Shown one piece after another: positions 16,640 to 25,551 of a DNA stretch of 36,068 nt. A program made the translations under genes and the position numbers. The stretch is from an uncultured Gammaproteobacteria bacterium (GTDB lineage Bacteria > Pseudomonadota > Gammaproteobacteria > GCA-001735895): positions 1 through 36,068 of the forward strand of contig CAMYON010000023.1 in the NCBI GenBank assembly GCA_947260025.1, given 5' to 3'. Below the pieces are notes generated by a model, which ran no database searches, had not been told where the DNA came from, and was given only the letters and a program-made list of their open reading frames with translations. Position 1 is the stretch's first letter; each line of letters opens with the position of its first letter.

Positions 16640-16669
16640 TTTACTAAGATGCAGATCGATAGATACAAT
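16640..16669 (+). promoter_or_regulatory. Candidate sigma-70 promoter for the gltS-like/ThDP operon
   Basis: TTTACT (-35, four of six consensus) and TACAAT (-10, five of six) are separated by 18 bases, in the AT-rich gap 21 bases before the ATG at 16690. The ribosome site GGGGGAT lies between. Confidence 0.35.
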
Positions 16670-16689
16670 AACAAAACGGGGGATTTCAC

Positions 16690-18249
16690 ATGGAACTGCC
16701 TTTCCTGGGCGATACCGTCAATGCATTAGTTTCCGGCTTTTTGTCAATCGCAGCGACGATACTGGTGCTCGGATTTTTCATCGGCATCATTGCGCTCGCC
16801 GTAATTTACGTTATCGACGTAACCCAGACCACGCACGCAATCCGGCGCAACTACCCGGTAGTCGGTCGCTTCCGTTACTTTTTCGAACACCTCGGCGAAT
16901 TTTTCCGGCAGTATTTCTTTTCGATGGATCGCGAGGAGCTGCCGTTCAACCGCGCGGAACGTTCCTGGGTATATCGCGCGGCCAAGCACGTCGACACCAC
17001 GGTGGCATTCGGCTCGACGCGTGATCTAAAACCCGCGGGTACCACGATATTCGTCAACTGTGCCTTCCCGACCCTGGGCGCCGACGCGGTGCCGCCGGGA
17101 GAAGTCACTATCGGACCTTATGCCGAACGACCCTACGTGACGCGTTCACTTTACAACATCTCTGGTATGAGTTTCGGCGCGTTATCGGCGCCCGCGATCC
17201 GGGCGCTGGCTACCGGCGCCAGGAAAACCGGTTGCTGGATGAATACCGGCGAAGGCGGGGTCTCTCCTTCCCATCTCGAGGGGGGGTGCGATATCGTCGT
17301 TCAAATCGGCACCGCCAAGTACGGGGTGCGCGATCTCGACGGTAATCTCAGCGATGACAAACTCAAGGAACTGGCGGCACACGACCAGGTGCGCATGTTC
17401 GAAATAAAGCTGAGCCAGGGCGCCAAGCCGGGCAAGGGCGGTATCCTGCCCGGGGCCAAGGTCAGCCCGGAAATCGCCAAAATTCGGGGAATCCATGTCG
17501 GCCAGGATTCGATCAGTCCGAACCGCCATCCCGATATCAAGTCGGTGGATGAACTGCTGGCGATGATCGACCGCATCAGAACCGTGACCGGTCGCCCGGT
17601 CGGATTCAAGACCGTGATCGGTGCCTATGGCTGGCTCGACGAATTGTTTAGTGAAATCAATAACAGAGGTATCGAAAGCGCACCAGATTTTATTACCGTC
17701 GACGGCGCCGAGGGCGGTACCGGCGCGGCACCGATGCCGCTGATCGACGAGGTCGGCCTGCCGCTGCGCGAAGGTTTGCCGCTGGTGGTCGACAAGTTGA
17801 ACCTGCACGGACTGCGCGACCGCGTCAAGGTCATCGCCTCCGGCAAGCTGGTGCATCCGGCAAAAGTTGCCTGGGCGCTTTGCGTGGGTGCCGATTTTTG
17901 CGTTTCGGCGCGCGGTTTCATGTTTGCCCTGGGCTGTATCCAGGCGCTGCAATGCAACAAGAATACCTGTCCGACGGGCATTACCACGCACGACGTCAAG
18001 CTGCAGCGAGGGCTCAACGTGGCCAACAAGGCGGAACGCGTAGCGAATTTCCAGGATCAGATCGAGCACGAAGTTGGTATCATTGCGCATTCCTGTGGCG
18101 TGCACGAGCCAAGACAGTTGCGCCGATTTCATTGCCGGGTGGTGATGGACAACGGCCGCTCGACGCCGCTGGATGAACTTTTTCCGGACCAGGTCGCCGC
18201 CGGGCCGGAGAACCCGGAACCCCCTCGAACCGAAGTCTCTCACGCCTGA
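16690..18249 (+). CDS. Membrane-anchored FMN-binding glutamate-synthase-like protein
   Basis: 519 residues. An N-terminal hydrophobic stretch (about 10-45, LVSGFLSIAATILVLGFFIGIIALAVIYVI) is one long or two short membrane segments. The rest corresponds to the central FMN domain of glutamate synthase large subunit: YNISGMSFGALSAPAIRAL, NTGEGGVSPSHL, GAKPGKGGILPGAKV, ITVDGAEGGTGAAPMPL and VIASGKLVHPAKVA. Cysteines C416, C422 and C427 have the CX5CX4C spacing of the 3Fe-4S cluster. There is no glutaminase domain, so it cannot use glutamine alone; it resembles the archaeal-type stand-alone domain, whose real reaction is often uncertain. It ends 9 bases before the ThDP enzyme, with AGGAATC between, indicating coupled expression. 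Confidence 0.88.
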   Translation: MELPFLGDTVNALVSGFLSIAATILVLGFFIGIIALAVIYVIDVTQTTHAIRRNYPVVGRFRYFFEHLGEFFRQYFFSMDREELPFNRAERSWVYRAAKHVDTTVAFGSTRDLKPAGTTIFVNCAFPTLGADAVPPGEVTIGPYAERPYVTRSLYNISGMSFGALSAPAIRALATGARKTGCWMNTGEGGVSPSHLEGGCDIVVQIGTAKYGVRDLDGNLSDDKLKELAAHDQVRMFEIKLSQGAKPGKGGILPGAKVSPEIAKIRGIHVGQDSISPNRHPDIKSVDELLAMIDRIRTVTGRPVGFKTVIGAYGWLDELFSEINNRGIESAPDFITVDGAEGGTGAAPMPLIDEVGLPLREGLPLVVDKLNLHGLRDRVKVIASGKLVHPAKVAWALCVGADFCVSARGFMFALGCIQALQCNKNTCPTGITTHDVKLQRGLNVANKAERVANFQDQIEHEVGIIAHSCGVHEPRQLRRFHCRVVMDNGRSTPLDELFPDQVAAGPENPEPPRTEVSHA

Positions 18250-18258
18250 GGAATCCCT

Positions 18259-19893
18259 ATGAAAGCCAGCGATCTGTTTGTTAAATGCCTCGAAAACGAG
18301 GGTGTCGAGTATGTCTTCGGAATTCCCGGCGAAGAAAATCTGGACGTCATGGATTCGATGATCGGTAGTCCGATCAAGTTCATAACCACGCGGCACGAGC
18401 AGGGAGCGGCCTTCATGGCCGACGTTTACGGGCGCCTGACCGGCAAAGCCGGCGTTTGCCTGGCGACTCTGGGGCCGGGAGCGACCAACCTCGTCACCGG
18501 TTTCGCCGATGCCAACATGGACCGCGCGCCGATCATCGGTATTGCCGGGCAGGGTGCGACCACGCGCATGCACAAGGAGAGCCACCAGGTGCTCGACCTG
18601 GTCAACCTGTTTGCGCCGATTTCTAAGTACAGCGTGCAGATCCGCGAACCCGAGATCGTCGGCGAAATCGTGCGCAAGGCGTTCAAGGCCGCGCAGGCCG
18701 AGAAACCGGGCGGCAGCTTTATCGATTTCCCGGAAAACGTCGCGGCGATGCCGGTCGACGGCAAACAACCGCTCAAGGTGCAGAGCGCGAAACCCCCGGT
18801 GCCGCCGGCCGACAAGATTGCGCAGGCGGCGGAAATCATTTCCGGTGCCAGCTATCCGTTGATCATGGCGGGCAACGGCGTGGTGCGCGCCGGCGCCGAC
18901 CGGGAGTTGGTCGAGTTTGCGGAAAAGCTCAATATTCCGGTAGCCACCACCTTCATGGCCAAGGGCAGCATTCCGTTTTCGCACGAGTTGTCGCTGGGGA
19001 CCGTCGGCTTGCAGGCGCATGATTATGTCGCCTGCGGTTTCGATCGCGCCGACGTCGTCATTTGCATCGGCTACGACATGATCGAATACCACCCGCACCT
19101 GTGGAACCAGGAAAAGGCGCAAAAGATTATCCACATCGACATGAGCCCTGCCGAGGTCGACGAGCATTACATGCTCGAGTGCGGCGTGGTCGGCGACATC
19201 GGCGCCGGGCTCGACGCGATCGCGGCGCAGGCGACGCCGCAGTCGGAGTCGAAGGCGCGGGTGCTGCGCGAAACCATCGTCGAAGAATTGAACGCTCACG
19301 CGGACGATGCCGCCTTTCCGATGGCGCCGCAACGCATCATTCTCGACCTGCGCAAGGCACTGCAACCCGATGATATTGTCGTGTCCGATGTCGGAGCGCA
19401 CAAGATGTGGATGGCGCGCATGTACCAGGCGGAGCGTCCCAACACCTGCATCATTTCCAACGGTTTCGCCGCGATGGGCATTGGCCTGCCGGGCGCGATC
19501 GCGGCCAGGCTCGCCTTTCCCGATCGCACCGCCGTGACCGTAACCGGCGATGCCGGCTTCCTGATGAATTCGCAGGAGATCGAAACCGCGCTGCGGATCG
19601 GCGTTGCGATCGTTGTCCTGGTGTGGAACGACAGCAAGTACGGCCTGATCAAGTGGCACCAGGATCGCCGCTTTTCCCGCGACACGCAGATCGAGTTCAA
19701 TAATCCCGATTTCGTCAAGTACGCGGAAAGTTTCGGTGCGAAAGGATACCGGGTCGAGGCCGCCGACGATCTGTTACCGACCTTGAAACAGGCGATTGCC
19801 GACGACACCGTGGTGCTGATCGACTGCCCGGTAGATTACTCCGAGAACATGAGGCTAACCGAAAAGCTCGGCAACCTGGTCTGCCCGATCTAA
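18259..19893 (+). CDS. Acetolactate synthase large-subunit-like ThDP enzyme
   Basis: 544 residues with the three domains of the POX/AHAS family. The catalytic glutamate is E47 in TTRHEQGAAFMADVYGR. The central domain starts near AAEIISGASYPLIMAGNGV. The ThDP/Mg motif is GDAGFLMN (from G430) ending in VWNDSKYG. It most resembles catabolic acetolactate synthase (two pyruvates to acetolactate plus CO2), and no regulatory small subunit is adjacent, unlike ilvBN/ilvIH. Related family members handle other 2-oxoacids, so substrate is not proven. The constant 9-base spacing from the FMN glutamate-synthase-like gene points to a shared function. A perfect hairpin follows 17 bases after the stop. Confidence 0.88.
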   Translation: MKASDLFVKCLENEGVEYVFGIPGEENLDVMDSMIGSPIKFITTRHEQGAAFMADVYGRLTGKAGVCLATLGPGATNLVTGFADANMDRAPIIGIAGQGATTRMHKESHQVLDLVNLFAPISKYSVQIREPEIVGEIVRKAFKAAQAEKPGGSFIDFPENVAAMPVDGKQPLKVQSAKPPVPPADKIAQAAEIISGASYPLIMAGNGVVRAGADRELVEFAEKLNIPVATTFMAKGSIPFSHELSLGTVGLQAHDYVACGFDRADVVICIGYDMIEYHPHLWNQEKAQKIIHIDMSPAEVDEHYMLECGVVGDIGAGLDAIAAQATPQSESKARVLRETIVEELNAHADDAAFPMAPQRIILDLRKALQPDDIVVSDVGAHKMWMARMYQAERPNTCIISNGFAAMGIGLPGAIAARLAFPDRTAVTVTGDAGFLMNSQEIETALRIGVAIVVLVWNDSKYGLIKWHQDRRFSRDTQIEFNNPDFVKYAESFGAKGYRVEAADDLLPTLKQAIADDTVVLIDCPVDYSENMRLTEKLGNLVCPI

Positions 19894-19910
19894 ATAACCG
19901 TAATAACCGG

Positions 19911-19955
19911 GGACAGTATACTCATTTCCGAGACGCGGAAATGAGTATACTGTCC
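19911..19955. repeat. Perfect palindrome, 20-bp arms with a 5-base loop
   Basis: GGACAGTATACTCATTTCCG is mirrored exactly by CGGAAATGAGTATACTGTCC around AGACG. It fills the gap between the convergent ThDP-enzyme and mltF-like genes and could act as a two-way terminator, although without a long T-run. Its design and position match the hairpin at 5338, but the arm sequence differs. Sequences of the type GGGGACAGTATAC...GTATACTGTCC are common as scattered units in gammaproteobacteria (from memory) and may be mobile palindromes. Confidence 0.85.
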
Positions 19956-19967
19956 TCCTCACTCGAT

Positions 19968-21581
19968 CTATCCGGCGTGGACGCCCCGCTTGCGGGCGAT
20001 TTGTGCGCGCATAATATTCTGGTAGTTTCGAATTTGCCTGACATAGGTCACCGGCTCGGCGCCGCGCGCGTAGCCATACTTCAGGGTCTTGTAGTATTTC
20101 TTTTGCGACAGCAGCGGCAACACGCCTTTCAGCTCGAGCCAGCTATTCGGGTCGAGATCGAGATCCCGGGCCAGCGCGCGCGCATCGTGCAAATGTCCCA
20201 TACCGACATTGTAGGCCGCGAGCGCGTACCACCAGCGATCCTCGCCCTCGACGCTATGCGGAACCCTTTTTTCCAGGCGGCTCAGGTACTTGGCACCACC
20301 CATGATGCTCTGCTCGACATCGAGACGGCTCTCGACGCCCATCTCCTTGGCCGTGGTCAGCGTCAGCATCATGATCCCGCGTACCCCGGTCGGGCTTTTT
20401 GCACGCCGGTTCCAGTGCGACTCCTGGTAAGACTGCGCCGCCAGCAGGGTCCACGGGATGTCGTGTTTTTCAGCGTATTTTTTAAACAGCGCCTCTAGCC
20501 GCGGCAGTCGCGACTTCATGCGCCTGATAAAACTGCGCATGTCGACATAGTCGAATGCCTCGATCTTATAATGGCGATCCTGCAGCACCAGCAGCGTGCC
20601 GTCGTTTTCGATCGCGTTTAGCCATTGCTCGATCGAGTCCGACAGTGCTTCCCACTCGGGAGACAGGTTCCAGGCCAGGGCCTGTTGTTCCTCGATGGTG
20701 AATGCAACCTTTAACTCCGGGTAAAACCGCCGCTTGATATTAACCTCGCTCGAATTGGCGATGGTGCAATCGATTTCCTTGCGCCAGACCAGCTGCAGCA
20801 AGTCGTCGACGCTGGCGTCTTCGTCGGATTCCCAGGTCAGATCGGGAAATTCCTGCTGCAACTCGAACAGCCGAGATTCGTAATGTGAATCGGCGACTAC
20901 AACCAGTTCAACCCCGGCCAGTTCCTCCGCCGCAGACGGCAACCTGCCACGATTGCGGCGGCACACCACCTGGATGTCGACATCCTGGTATCCCGGGCCA
21001 AATACGTACCCCTGGTCTTCCAGCGGCGGGTAAAAAGTCATGCCGGCGGTAGCGATATGGCCTTCGTCTCTTGAAATGGCATCCAGCACCTCGCGGTTGC
21101 TATCGCGGATGTCGAAGCGCAGGTTGACGCCGAGAAAATTAGCGAAGGATTCGAGATAATCGTACTCGGGGCCGGCCGGACCCTCGTTACCCTGGTACAG
21201 GGTGGTTGGCGATTCACGTGCAATAACCACCAGTTCCCCCGATTGCTTCAGCGCGTCGACGCTGGTATCGCCGCTTAGCATGAAAAACGACAGTATCAGT
21301 ATCAACAGGGTCACCGACTTGACCGGTCGTTGATGAGTAAAGCGGTCGGGTAATAGCGATTCGAGGCGCTGCTCGAGTCTCATCAGCGGCGCCGCGACCA
21401 GACGTTTTATCCAGGCGCGGTTGCCGTCGTTGTTCAGCAGTTCGAACAGGTCCGCCAGGCTGTGCCAGCAGAAACCGGCCATCGGCAGCAGCAAATTTTT
21501 GACCAAAGCGATCAGCTCGCTCGCCAAAAAGTCCAGTAGCGCCCTGATGTTCTGCAGAATATTTTGTTTAGAATCGGTCAT
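19968..21581 (-). CDS. mltF: Membrane-bound lytic transglycosylase F-like, with N-terminal extension
   Basis: 537 residues. The region from about residue 110 matches an extracellular solute-binding (SBP-3) domain: LKQSGELVVIARESPTTLYQ, GPEYDYLESFANFLGVNLRF, then EIDCTIANSSEV. The C-terminal part is a family-1 lytic transglycosylase that cleaves peptidoglycan: AAQSYQESHWNRRAKSPTGVRGIMML with catalytic E387, and WWYALAAYNVGMGHLHDARAL. This two-domain order is that of E. coli MltF. The odd part is about 85 residues before the membrane segment (SVTLLILILSFFML, about 89-102); normal MltF starts at that segment, so here an amphipathic cytoplasmic region has been added and the protein is membrane-anchored rather than cleaved. 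The ribosome site is weak. Confidence 0.9.
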   Translation of the reverse strand: MTDSKQNILQNIRALLDFLASELIALVKNLLLPMAGFCWHSLADLFELLNNDGNRAWIKRLVAAPLMRLEQRLESLLPDRFTHQRPVKSVTLLILILSFFMLSGDTSVDALKQSGELVVIARESPTTLYQGNEGPAGPEYDYLESFANFLGVNLRFDIRDSNREVLDAISRDEGHIATAGMTFYPPLEDQGYVFGPGYQDVDIQVVCRRNRGRLPSAAEELAGVELVVVADSHYESRLFELQQEFPDLTWESDEDASVDDLLQLVWRKEIDCTIANSSEVNIKRRFYPELKVAFTIEEQQALAWNLSPEWEALSDSIEQWLNAIENDGTLLVLQDRHYKIEAFDYVDMRSFIRRMKSRLPRLEALFKKYAEKHDIPWTLLAAQSYQESHWNRRAKSPTGVRGIMMLTLTTAKEMGVESRLDVEQSIMGGAKYLSRLEKRVPHSVEGEDRWWYALAAYNVGMGHLHDARALARDLDLDPNSWLELKGVLPLLSQKKYYKTLKYGYARGAEPVTYVRQIRNYQNIMRAQIARKRGVHAG

Positions 21582-21679
21582 GGAAGCTTGTAATGTCTGC
21601 CGCCAGCATAATTACCCCACGCGATATTATCCACCGCTGCGACTAAATGATTTCGACGGCGCGCAGCGCCTGAGTCGCG

Positions 21680-22627
21680 TTAGCGCCTGGTCAGGCCGGT
21701 GTAGGCGATCGGTTTTTCGCCCGATTTCTCTTCGCGTCGCAGGACGTAAATGCCCGACAGGACGATGATGGCGATACCCGAAATGGTGGCCAGGTCGGGT
21801 ACTTCCGCCCATACCAGGTAACTCAATAGCGTCACCCAGATGATCATCACGTACTCGAATGGCGCCAGTCGCGAGGCCTGGGCATTTTTATAGGCATGGC
21901 TCATGAACATGAAGCCGAGCGCGCTGGTCAAGCCGGTAAAAGTCAGCAACATCGTGTCGAAAGGGCCCGGCATCGACCACGGCAACAGCATGGTTTTTTC
22001 GCTTGGCGTAGCCGCCTGCAGCGGATCGGCCCCGGACAGTACCCATCCCATGATGGGCGCCAGCAGCGCGAACGCGATGCTGGCATAGAGCGACATGATC
22101 GACGCCGGCGCGGTCATACGCGCGTAGCGCACCAGCACCTGGCACAGGGCGTAGAAAAAGGCCGCCATTATCGGTAGCAGGGCGACCAGGCTGAACTGTT
22201 CGGTATCGGGACGCAGCACGACCAGTACGCCGACGAACCCGGTAAGGATGCCGAGAAAGCGCCGCAGGCCGACACGTTCGCCGAGCAGCGGGATTGACAG
22301 CAGCGTGATAAAAAAGGGCGCGGTAAAGAACAGCGCGGTCGCCATGGTTAGCGAAATTTCCGCCAGGGCGGTATAAAAAGCCATGAATGCAACGAACATC
22401 AACAGTCCGCGCAGCACGTGGTAACCGGGATGGTGCAGTCTCAAGCTCGAGAGACGGATGCTGAAATGAATCAATATCAACAGCAGCAGGATCGCGACCA
22501 GCCCGCGTATCGTCATAATCTCATGGATCGGGTAGGTGCCGCTCATTTCCTTGATGATGACGTCCTGGACCGCGAAAAGCAGCTTGCCGCAAGCCATGAT
22601 CGCTACCGCCTGCAGTAACGCACCCAT
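21680..22627 (-). CDS. EamA/DMT-family transporter
   Basis: 315 residues from ATG 22627, with about ten membrane helices in two EamA repeats. The first repeat contains MTIRGLVAILLLL and FYTALAEISLTMATALFFTAPFFITLLSIPLLGERVGLRRFLGILTGFVGVLVVLRP, the classic DMT block. The second ends LAPFEYVMIIWVTLLSYLVWAEVPDLATISGIAIIVLSGIYVLRRE. Family members export amino acids or metabolites; this subgroup (riboflavin or S-adenosylmethionine-like carriers) cannot be resolved by eye. The start is placed at the first ATG giving the family N-terminus; the longer frame to 22738 lies inside the ppx coding sequence. It begins 14 bases after the ppx/gppA stop and is probably cotranscribed. Confidence 0.85.
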   Translation of the reverse strand: MGALLQAVAIMACGKLLFAVQDVIIKEMSGTYPIHEIMTIRGLVAILLLLILIHFSIRLSSLRLHHPGYHVLRGLLMFVAFMAFYTALAEISLTMATALFFTAPFFITLLSIPLLGERVGLRRFLGILTGFVGVLVVLRPDTEQFSLVALLPIMAAFFYALCQVLVRYARMTAPASIMSLYASIAFALLAPIMGWVLSGADPLQAATPSEKTMLLPWSMPGPFDTMLLTFTGLTSALGFMFMSHAYKNAQASRLAPFEYVMIIWVTLLSYLVWAEVPDLATISGIAIIVLSGIYVLRREEKSGEKPIAYTGLTRR

Positions 22628-22641
22628 GGCGGTTGCCGATT

Positions 22642-24126
22642 TCAACTCCTGGAGATTCTCAGCTCGAGCCCCGCTACCCGGAGCAGTTCGACTTCCTGGT
22701 CCAGGTCGGCGGCGGTCAGCGGATGATCCTCTAGCCATAGCTGCGGAATGCCGAGCGTCATGACCTGCGCCTCGTCCACATGAACATGTATTGTCGGCAA
22801 CTCGATCGGGGTGCGGCCGCGATTGAACAGGACCGCGAGCCGTAGCAGGCGCGTCATCAAGTTCAGCGCCTCGGAGCGCACGTAGACGTTACCCTCGATC
22901 ATGTCAGGATGATAGCGGCGCCGGTGCAGTCGCACCATGATCGACAGCGCGCTCTGTTCCTGGCGCGAAAACCCTGGCAGGTCCATGTTTTGCAGCACGT
23001 AGGCGCCGTGCCGGTGGTGCTGGTTGTGCGCGATCATCAGGCCGATCTCGTGCAGCTGCGCGGACCAGCCCAGCAGCCGTCGTTCGCGCTGCAGCAGGCC
23101 TTTCTGCGAGACCTGGTCGAACAGGGTAAGCGTCGTCTGACAGACGCGCCTGCCGTGCTCCATGTCGATATGATGCCGCTTCATCAACTCCATCACGGTG
23201 ACGGCGCGACGATCCTCGTACAGCACGCGACCGATCAGGTCGTGTAATACGCCCTCGCGCAACGAACCTCCAGAGATGCGCATGAACTCGAGATCCAGTG
23301 CCTTGAAAATCGCCATCAGCACCGCGACGCCGCCGGCGAACACCGGGCGGCGCTCTTCGGTCAGGCCGCTTAGCTTCAGATTATCGCTATGCCCCACCTT
23401 AACGATTTTCCTGACCAGTTTTTCCAGGCTCTGGCGGGTGATACCGGTATCGCTCCAGCCGTTCTCCATGATCACGTTATTGATCGCACGTGCCGTGCCC
23501 GAGGTGCCGATTATGTCTTGCGCCGATAATTCTTTCAGCGTTGCGATATAAGGTTCCAGCTCCAGCTGTGCGCTGAGGATGGCACGGCGCATGCGAAGGC
23601 GGTTGATTTCGCCCCTGGGAAAAAATTTTTCGCTGCTATTGACGCAGCCCATGTAGAGGCTTTCGAGAAACACCGGATCGCTCTTGTCGGCGACGATGAT
23701 CTCGGTGCTGCCGCCGCCGATATCGATCACCATGCGTCGACCGCGATCGCCCTGCAGGGATTGCGCGGCGCCGAGATACACCAGGCGAGCCTCCTCGATG
23801 CCGGAAATGATTTCGATTGAAAACCCGAGAGCTTTCTCCGCCTCGGCAATGAACTCACGCGAGTTATTCGCCTTGCGCAGCGCATTAGTGCCGACGATGC
23901 GCACGTTGTCCGGTTTCAGTCCGCGCAGGCGTTCTCCGAAGCGCGCCAGGCAACCGAGCGCGCGTTCGCTGGCCTCGGGTGTTAGCAGGCCACTGGCGTC
24001 AAGCCCGGCAGCTAGCCGTACCATGTCGCGCTCACGATCGATCACGGTGATCCCGTGTTCTTCCGCGCGAGCCACCTTCATGTGAAAACTGTTCGACCCC
24101 AGGTCGATTGCGGCAAATTGCTCCAA
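22642..24126 (-). CDS. Ppx/GppA-family exopolyphosphatase / pppGpp phosphohydrolase
   Basis: 494 residues of the ASKHA phosphatase family that degrades polyphosphate or converts pppGpp to ppGpp. The N-terminal phosphate-1 motif is FAAIDLGSNSFHMKVA, the second nucleotide-fold motif is RRMVIDIGGGSTEIIVAD, and the adenosine-type motif is GTSGTARAINNV followed by RISGGSLREGVL. The C-terminal HD-like helical domain contains LGWSAQLHEIGLMIAHNQHHRHGAYVLQN. The length fits both Ppx (513 aa in E. coli) and GppA (494 aa). No ppk gene is adjacent, so the choice between names is left open. It heads a minus-strand run with the EamA carrier. Confidence 0.92.
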   Translation of the reverse strand: MEQFAAIDLGSNSFHMKVARAEEHGITVIDRERDMVRLAAGLDASGLLTPEASERALGCLARFGERLRGLKPDNVRIVGTNALRKANNSREFIAEAEKALGFSIEIISGIEEARLVYLGAAQSLQGDRGRRMVIDIGGGSTEIIVADKSDPVFLESLYMGCVNSSEKFFPRGEINRLRMRRAILSAQLELEPYIATLKELSAQDIIGTSGTARAINNVIMENGWSDTGITRQSLEKLVRKIVKVGHSDNLKLSGLTEERRPVFAGGVAVLMAIFKALDLEFMRISGGSLREGVLHDLIGRVLYEDRRAVTVMELMKRHHIDMEHGRRVCQTTLTLFDQVSQKGLLQRERRLLGWSAQLHEIGLMIAHNQHHRHGAYVLQNMDLPGFSRQEQSALSIMVRLHRRRYHPDMIEGNVYVRSEALNLMTRLLRLAVLFNRGRTPIELPTIHVHVDEAQVMTLGIPQLWLEDHPLTAADLDQEVELLRVAGLELRISRS

Positions 24127-24243
24127 GTCAGCTCGCTCCTGGTTGCATGCCCGGCACCCCGATTACGGCCAATCGCGAGTTCGGATTTGATTTCATCGCT
24201 GGTAAGGCAGTCATGGTTTGTTGAATACTCATCTGAATTTGTC

Positions 24244-25347
24244 TCAGGTCTCGATCACGATATTGCCGACGTGTTGTTTTTGCATAAAGGTTTCCTGCGC
24301 TTTACCGAGGTCTTTCAGCGCGAAGGATTGCGCCAGCAGCGGCCGCAGCAAATCCTGCTCGATCAGCCGCACCAGGCGTAGCATCGTGCCCGGCGGCACG
24401 ATCGTGGCGCCGGTCAACTGCAGATCCTTGTATACCAGTTGGCGCAGGTCGAACTCGACCAGCGGCCCGGCGATCGATCCCGAGCTCGAATAGCGTCCAC
24501 CCTGGCACAGCGTGTTGACCAGCGGCATAAAAGAGTTGCCGCCAACCACGTCGAGCGCGACCTCGACCGCTCCGCCCGCGGCGTCGCGGATGGCCTGCTC
24601 CAGGTCGGGCGCGTTGCGATCGATTACCTGGTCCGCGCCCAGTTGTCGCAGTAGGTCGGCCTTCGACGCCGATGCAATTGCAATCACGCGCGCACCGCGC
24701 AGACGACAAAGCTGTATTGCGGCGGATCCGACCCCGCCGGACGCGCCGTTGATGACAACCGTTTCGCCGGGCCTGAGTCCGGTGCGCGCCGTCAGGTTTT
24801 CCGCGGTGGTATAGGCGCAGGGATAGGTCGCCAGCTGCGCGTCGGTCTGCGCGGTTTCGATGCGAATCGCATTTTCGCTGCGTATCCTGGTGTAATCCGC
24901 GTAACCGCCATCGCATTCCGAGCCTAAATACCGTGAACGCGAGGCGTCGAGCCAATCGGCGGTAGCCAGAATCCAGGGGTCGATTAAGACGCGTTCACCG
25001 ACACGGGACGCGTCGACCCCGGGTCCGACGGCGGCAATTCGTCCGGCTATATCGGCTCCCTGGATACGTGGAAATTCGATCGGGGCGCTGCCCCAGCTGC
25101 CGCTGTCGGCGTCGGCGGACTCGAAGCCGTCCTTGCCGCCGGCATCGGTAATGCCCTCGGTCACCGATTTCGAGTACCACGCGGTGCGAGTATTGATATC
25201 CGTGTTGTTGAGCCCGCAGGCGCCGACTTTTACCAGAACCTCGCCAGGGCCCGGCACCGGCGTTGGCCAGTCATCGCGGTATTCGAGCTTGTCGAGGCCG
25301 CCGTGGCCGGTCAGCACCACGGCCCGCATTTTGCCTGGAACTGTCAT
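24244..25347 (-). CDS. Zinc-independent MDR-family alcohol dehydrogenase/quinone oxidoreductase-like
   Basis: 367 residues of the medium-chain dehydrogenase superfamily. The N-terminal GroES-like domain shows MRAVVLTGHGGLDKLEY and PGPGEVLVKVGACGLNNTDINTR, then FPRIQGADIAGRIAAVG and GERVLID. The nucleotide-binding domain has VVINGASGGVGSAAIQLCRLRGARVIAI, an AxxGxxG motif typical of quinone reductase-like members. GLNNTD replaces the CGTD zinc site and no structural four-cysteine lobe is present, so it is probably zinc-free. An insert of roughly 25 residues after WYSKSVTEG (AGGKDGFESADADSGSWG) is longer than usual. GGAGCAGCA precedes the ATG; an internal ATG six codons later is an alternative. 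Substrate unknown. Confidence 0.87.
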   Translation of the reverse strand: MTVPGKMRAVVLTGHGGLDKLEYRDDWPTPVPGPGEVLVKVGACGLNNTDINTRTAWYSKSVTEGITDAGGKDGFESADADSGSWGSAPIEFPRIQGADIAGRIAAVGPGVDASRVGERVLIDPWILATADWLDASRSRYLGSECDGGYADYTRIRSENAIRIETAQTDAQLATYPCAYTTAENLTARTGLRPGETVVINGASGGVGSAAIQLCRLRGARVIAIASASKADLLRQLGADQVIDRNAPDLEQAIRDAAGGAVEVALDVVGGNSFMPLVNTLCQGGRYSSSGSIAGPLVEFDLRQLVYKDLQLTGATIVPPGTMLRLVRLIEQDLLRPLLAQSFALKDLGKAQETFMQKQHVGNIVIET

Positions 25348-25462
25348 TGCTGCTCCGAACTTCTCATCGCAGCGATGGTATGCAAAGCAAAACTGCGAGT
25401 CACGAAATATTTGAAAGCAAGGTGCTGACGGTGGCTCCCCTGACTAAGGACAGGATTAAAAG

Positions 25463-25485
25463 ATTCCCGCTTGCGCGGCAATGAC
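25463..25485 (+). repeat. Degenerate REP-like unit
   Basis: ATTCCCGCTTGCGCGGCAATGAC resembles the widespread proteobacterial repeat with core ATTCCCGCGNNNGCGGGAATGAC. The right arm carries a changed base (GGCAAT for GGGAAT), so it looks like an old copy. On the other strand it would read as LPRKRES, a well-known spurious peptide from this repeat. Confidence 0.55.
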
Positions 25486-25551
25486 ACTAGATGTTTTACT
25501 AGGTGCCATACTGATCGCAGACGCCTGTCTGCAATGGTACCAGGAGGGGGA

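Noticed and set aside
17182-19659. 825-codon open frame on the minus strand across the gltS-like and ThDP genes
   Set aside because: It lies wholly opposite two well-supported genes, has His/Arg/Asp-rich low-complexity sequence with no recognisable motif, and is explained by the GC-rich codon pattern of the real genes.
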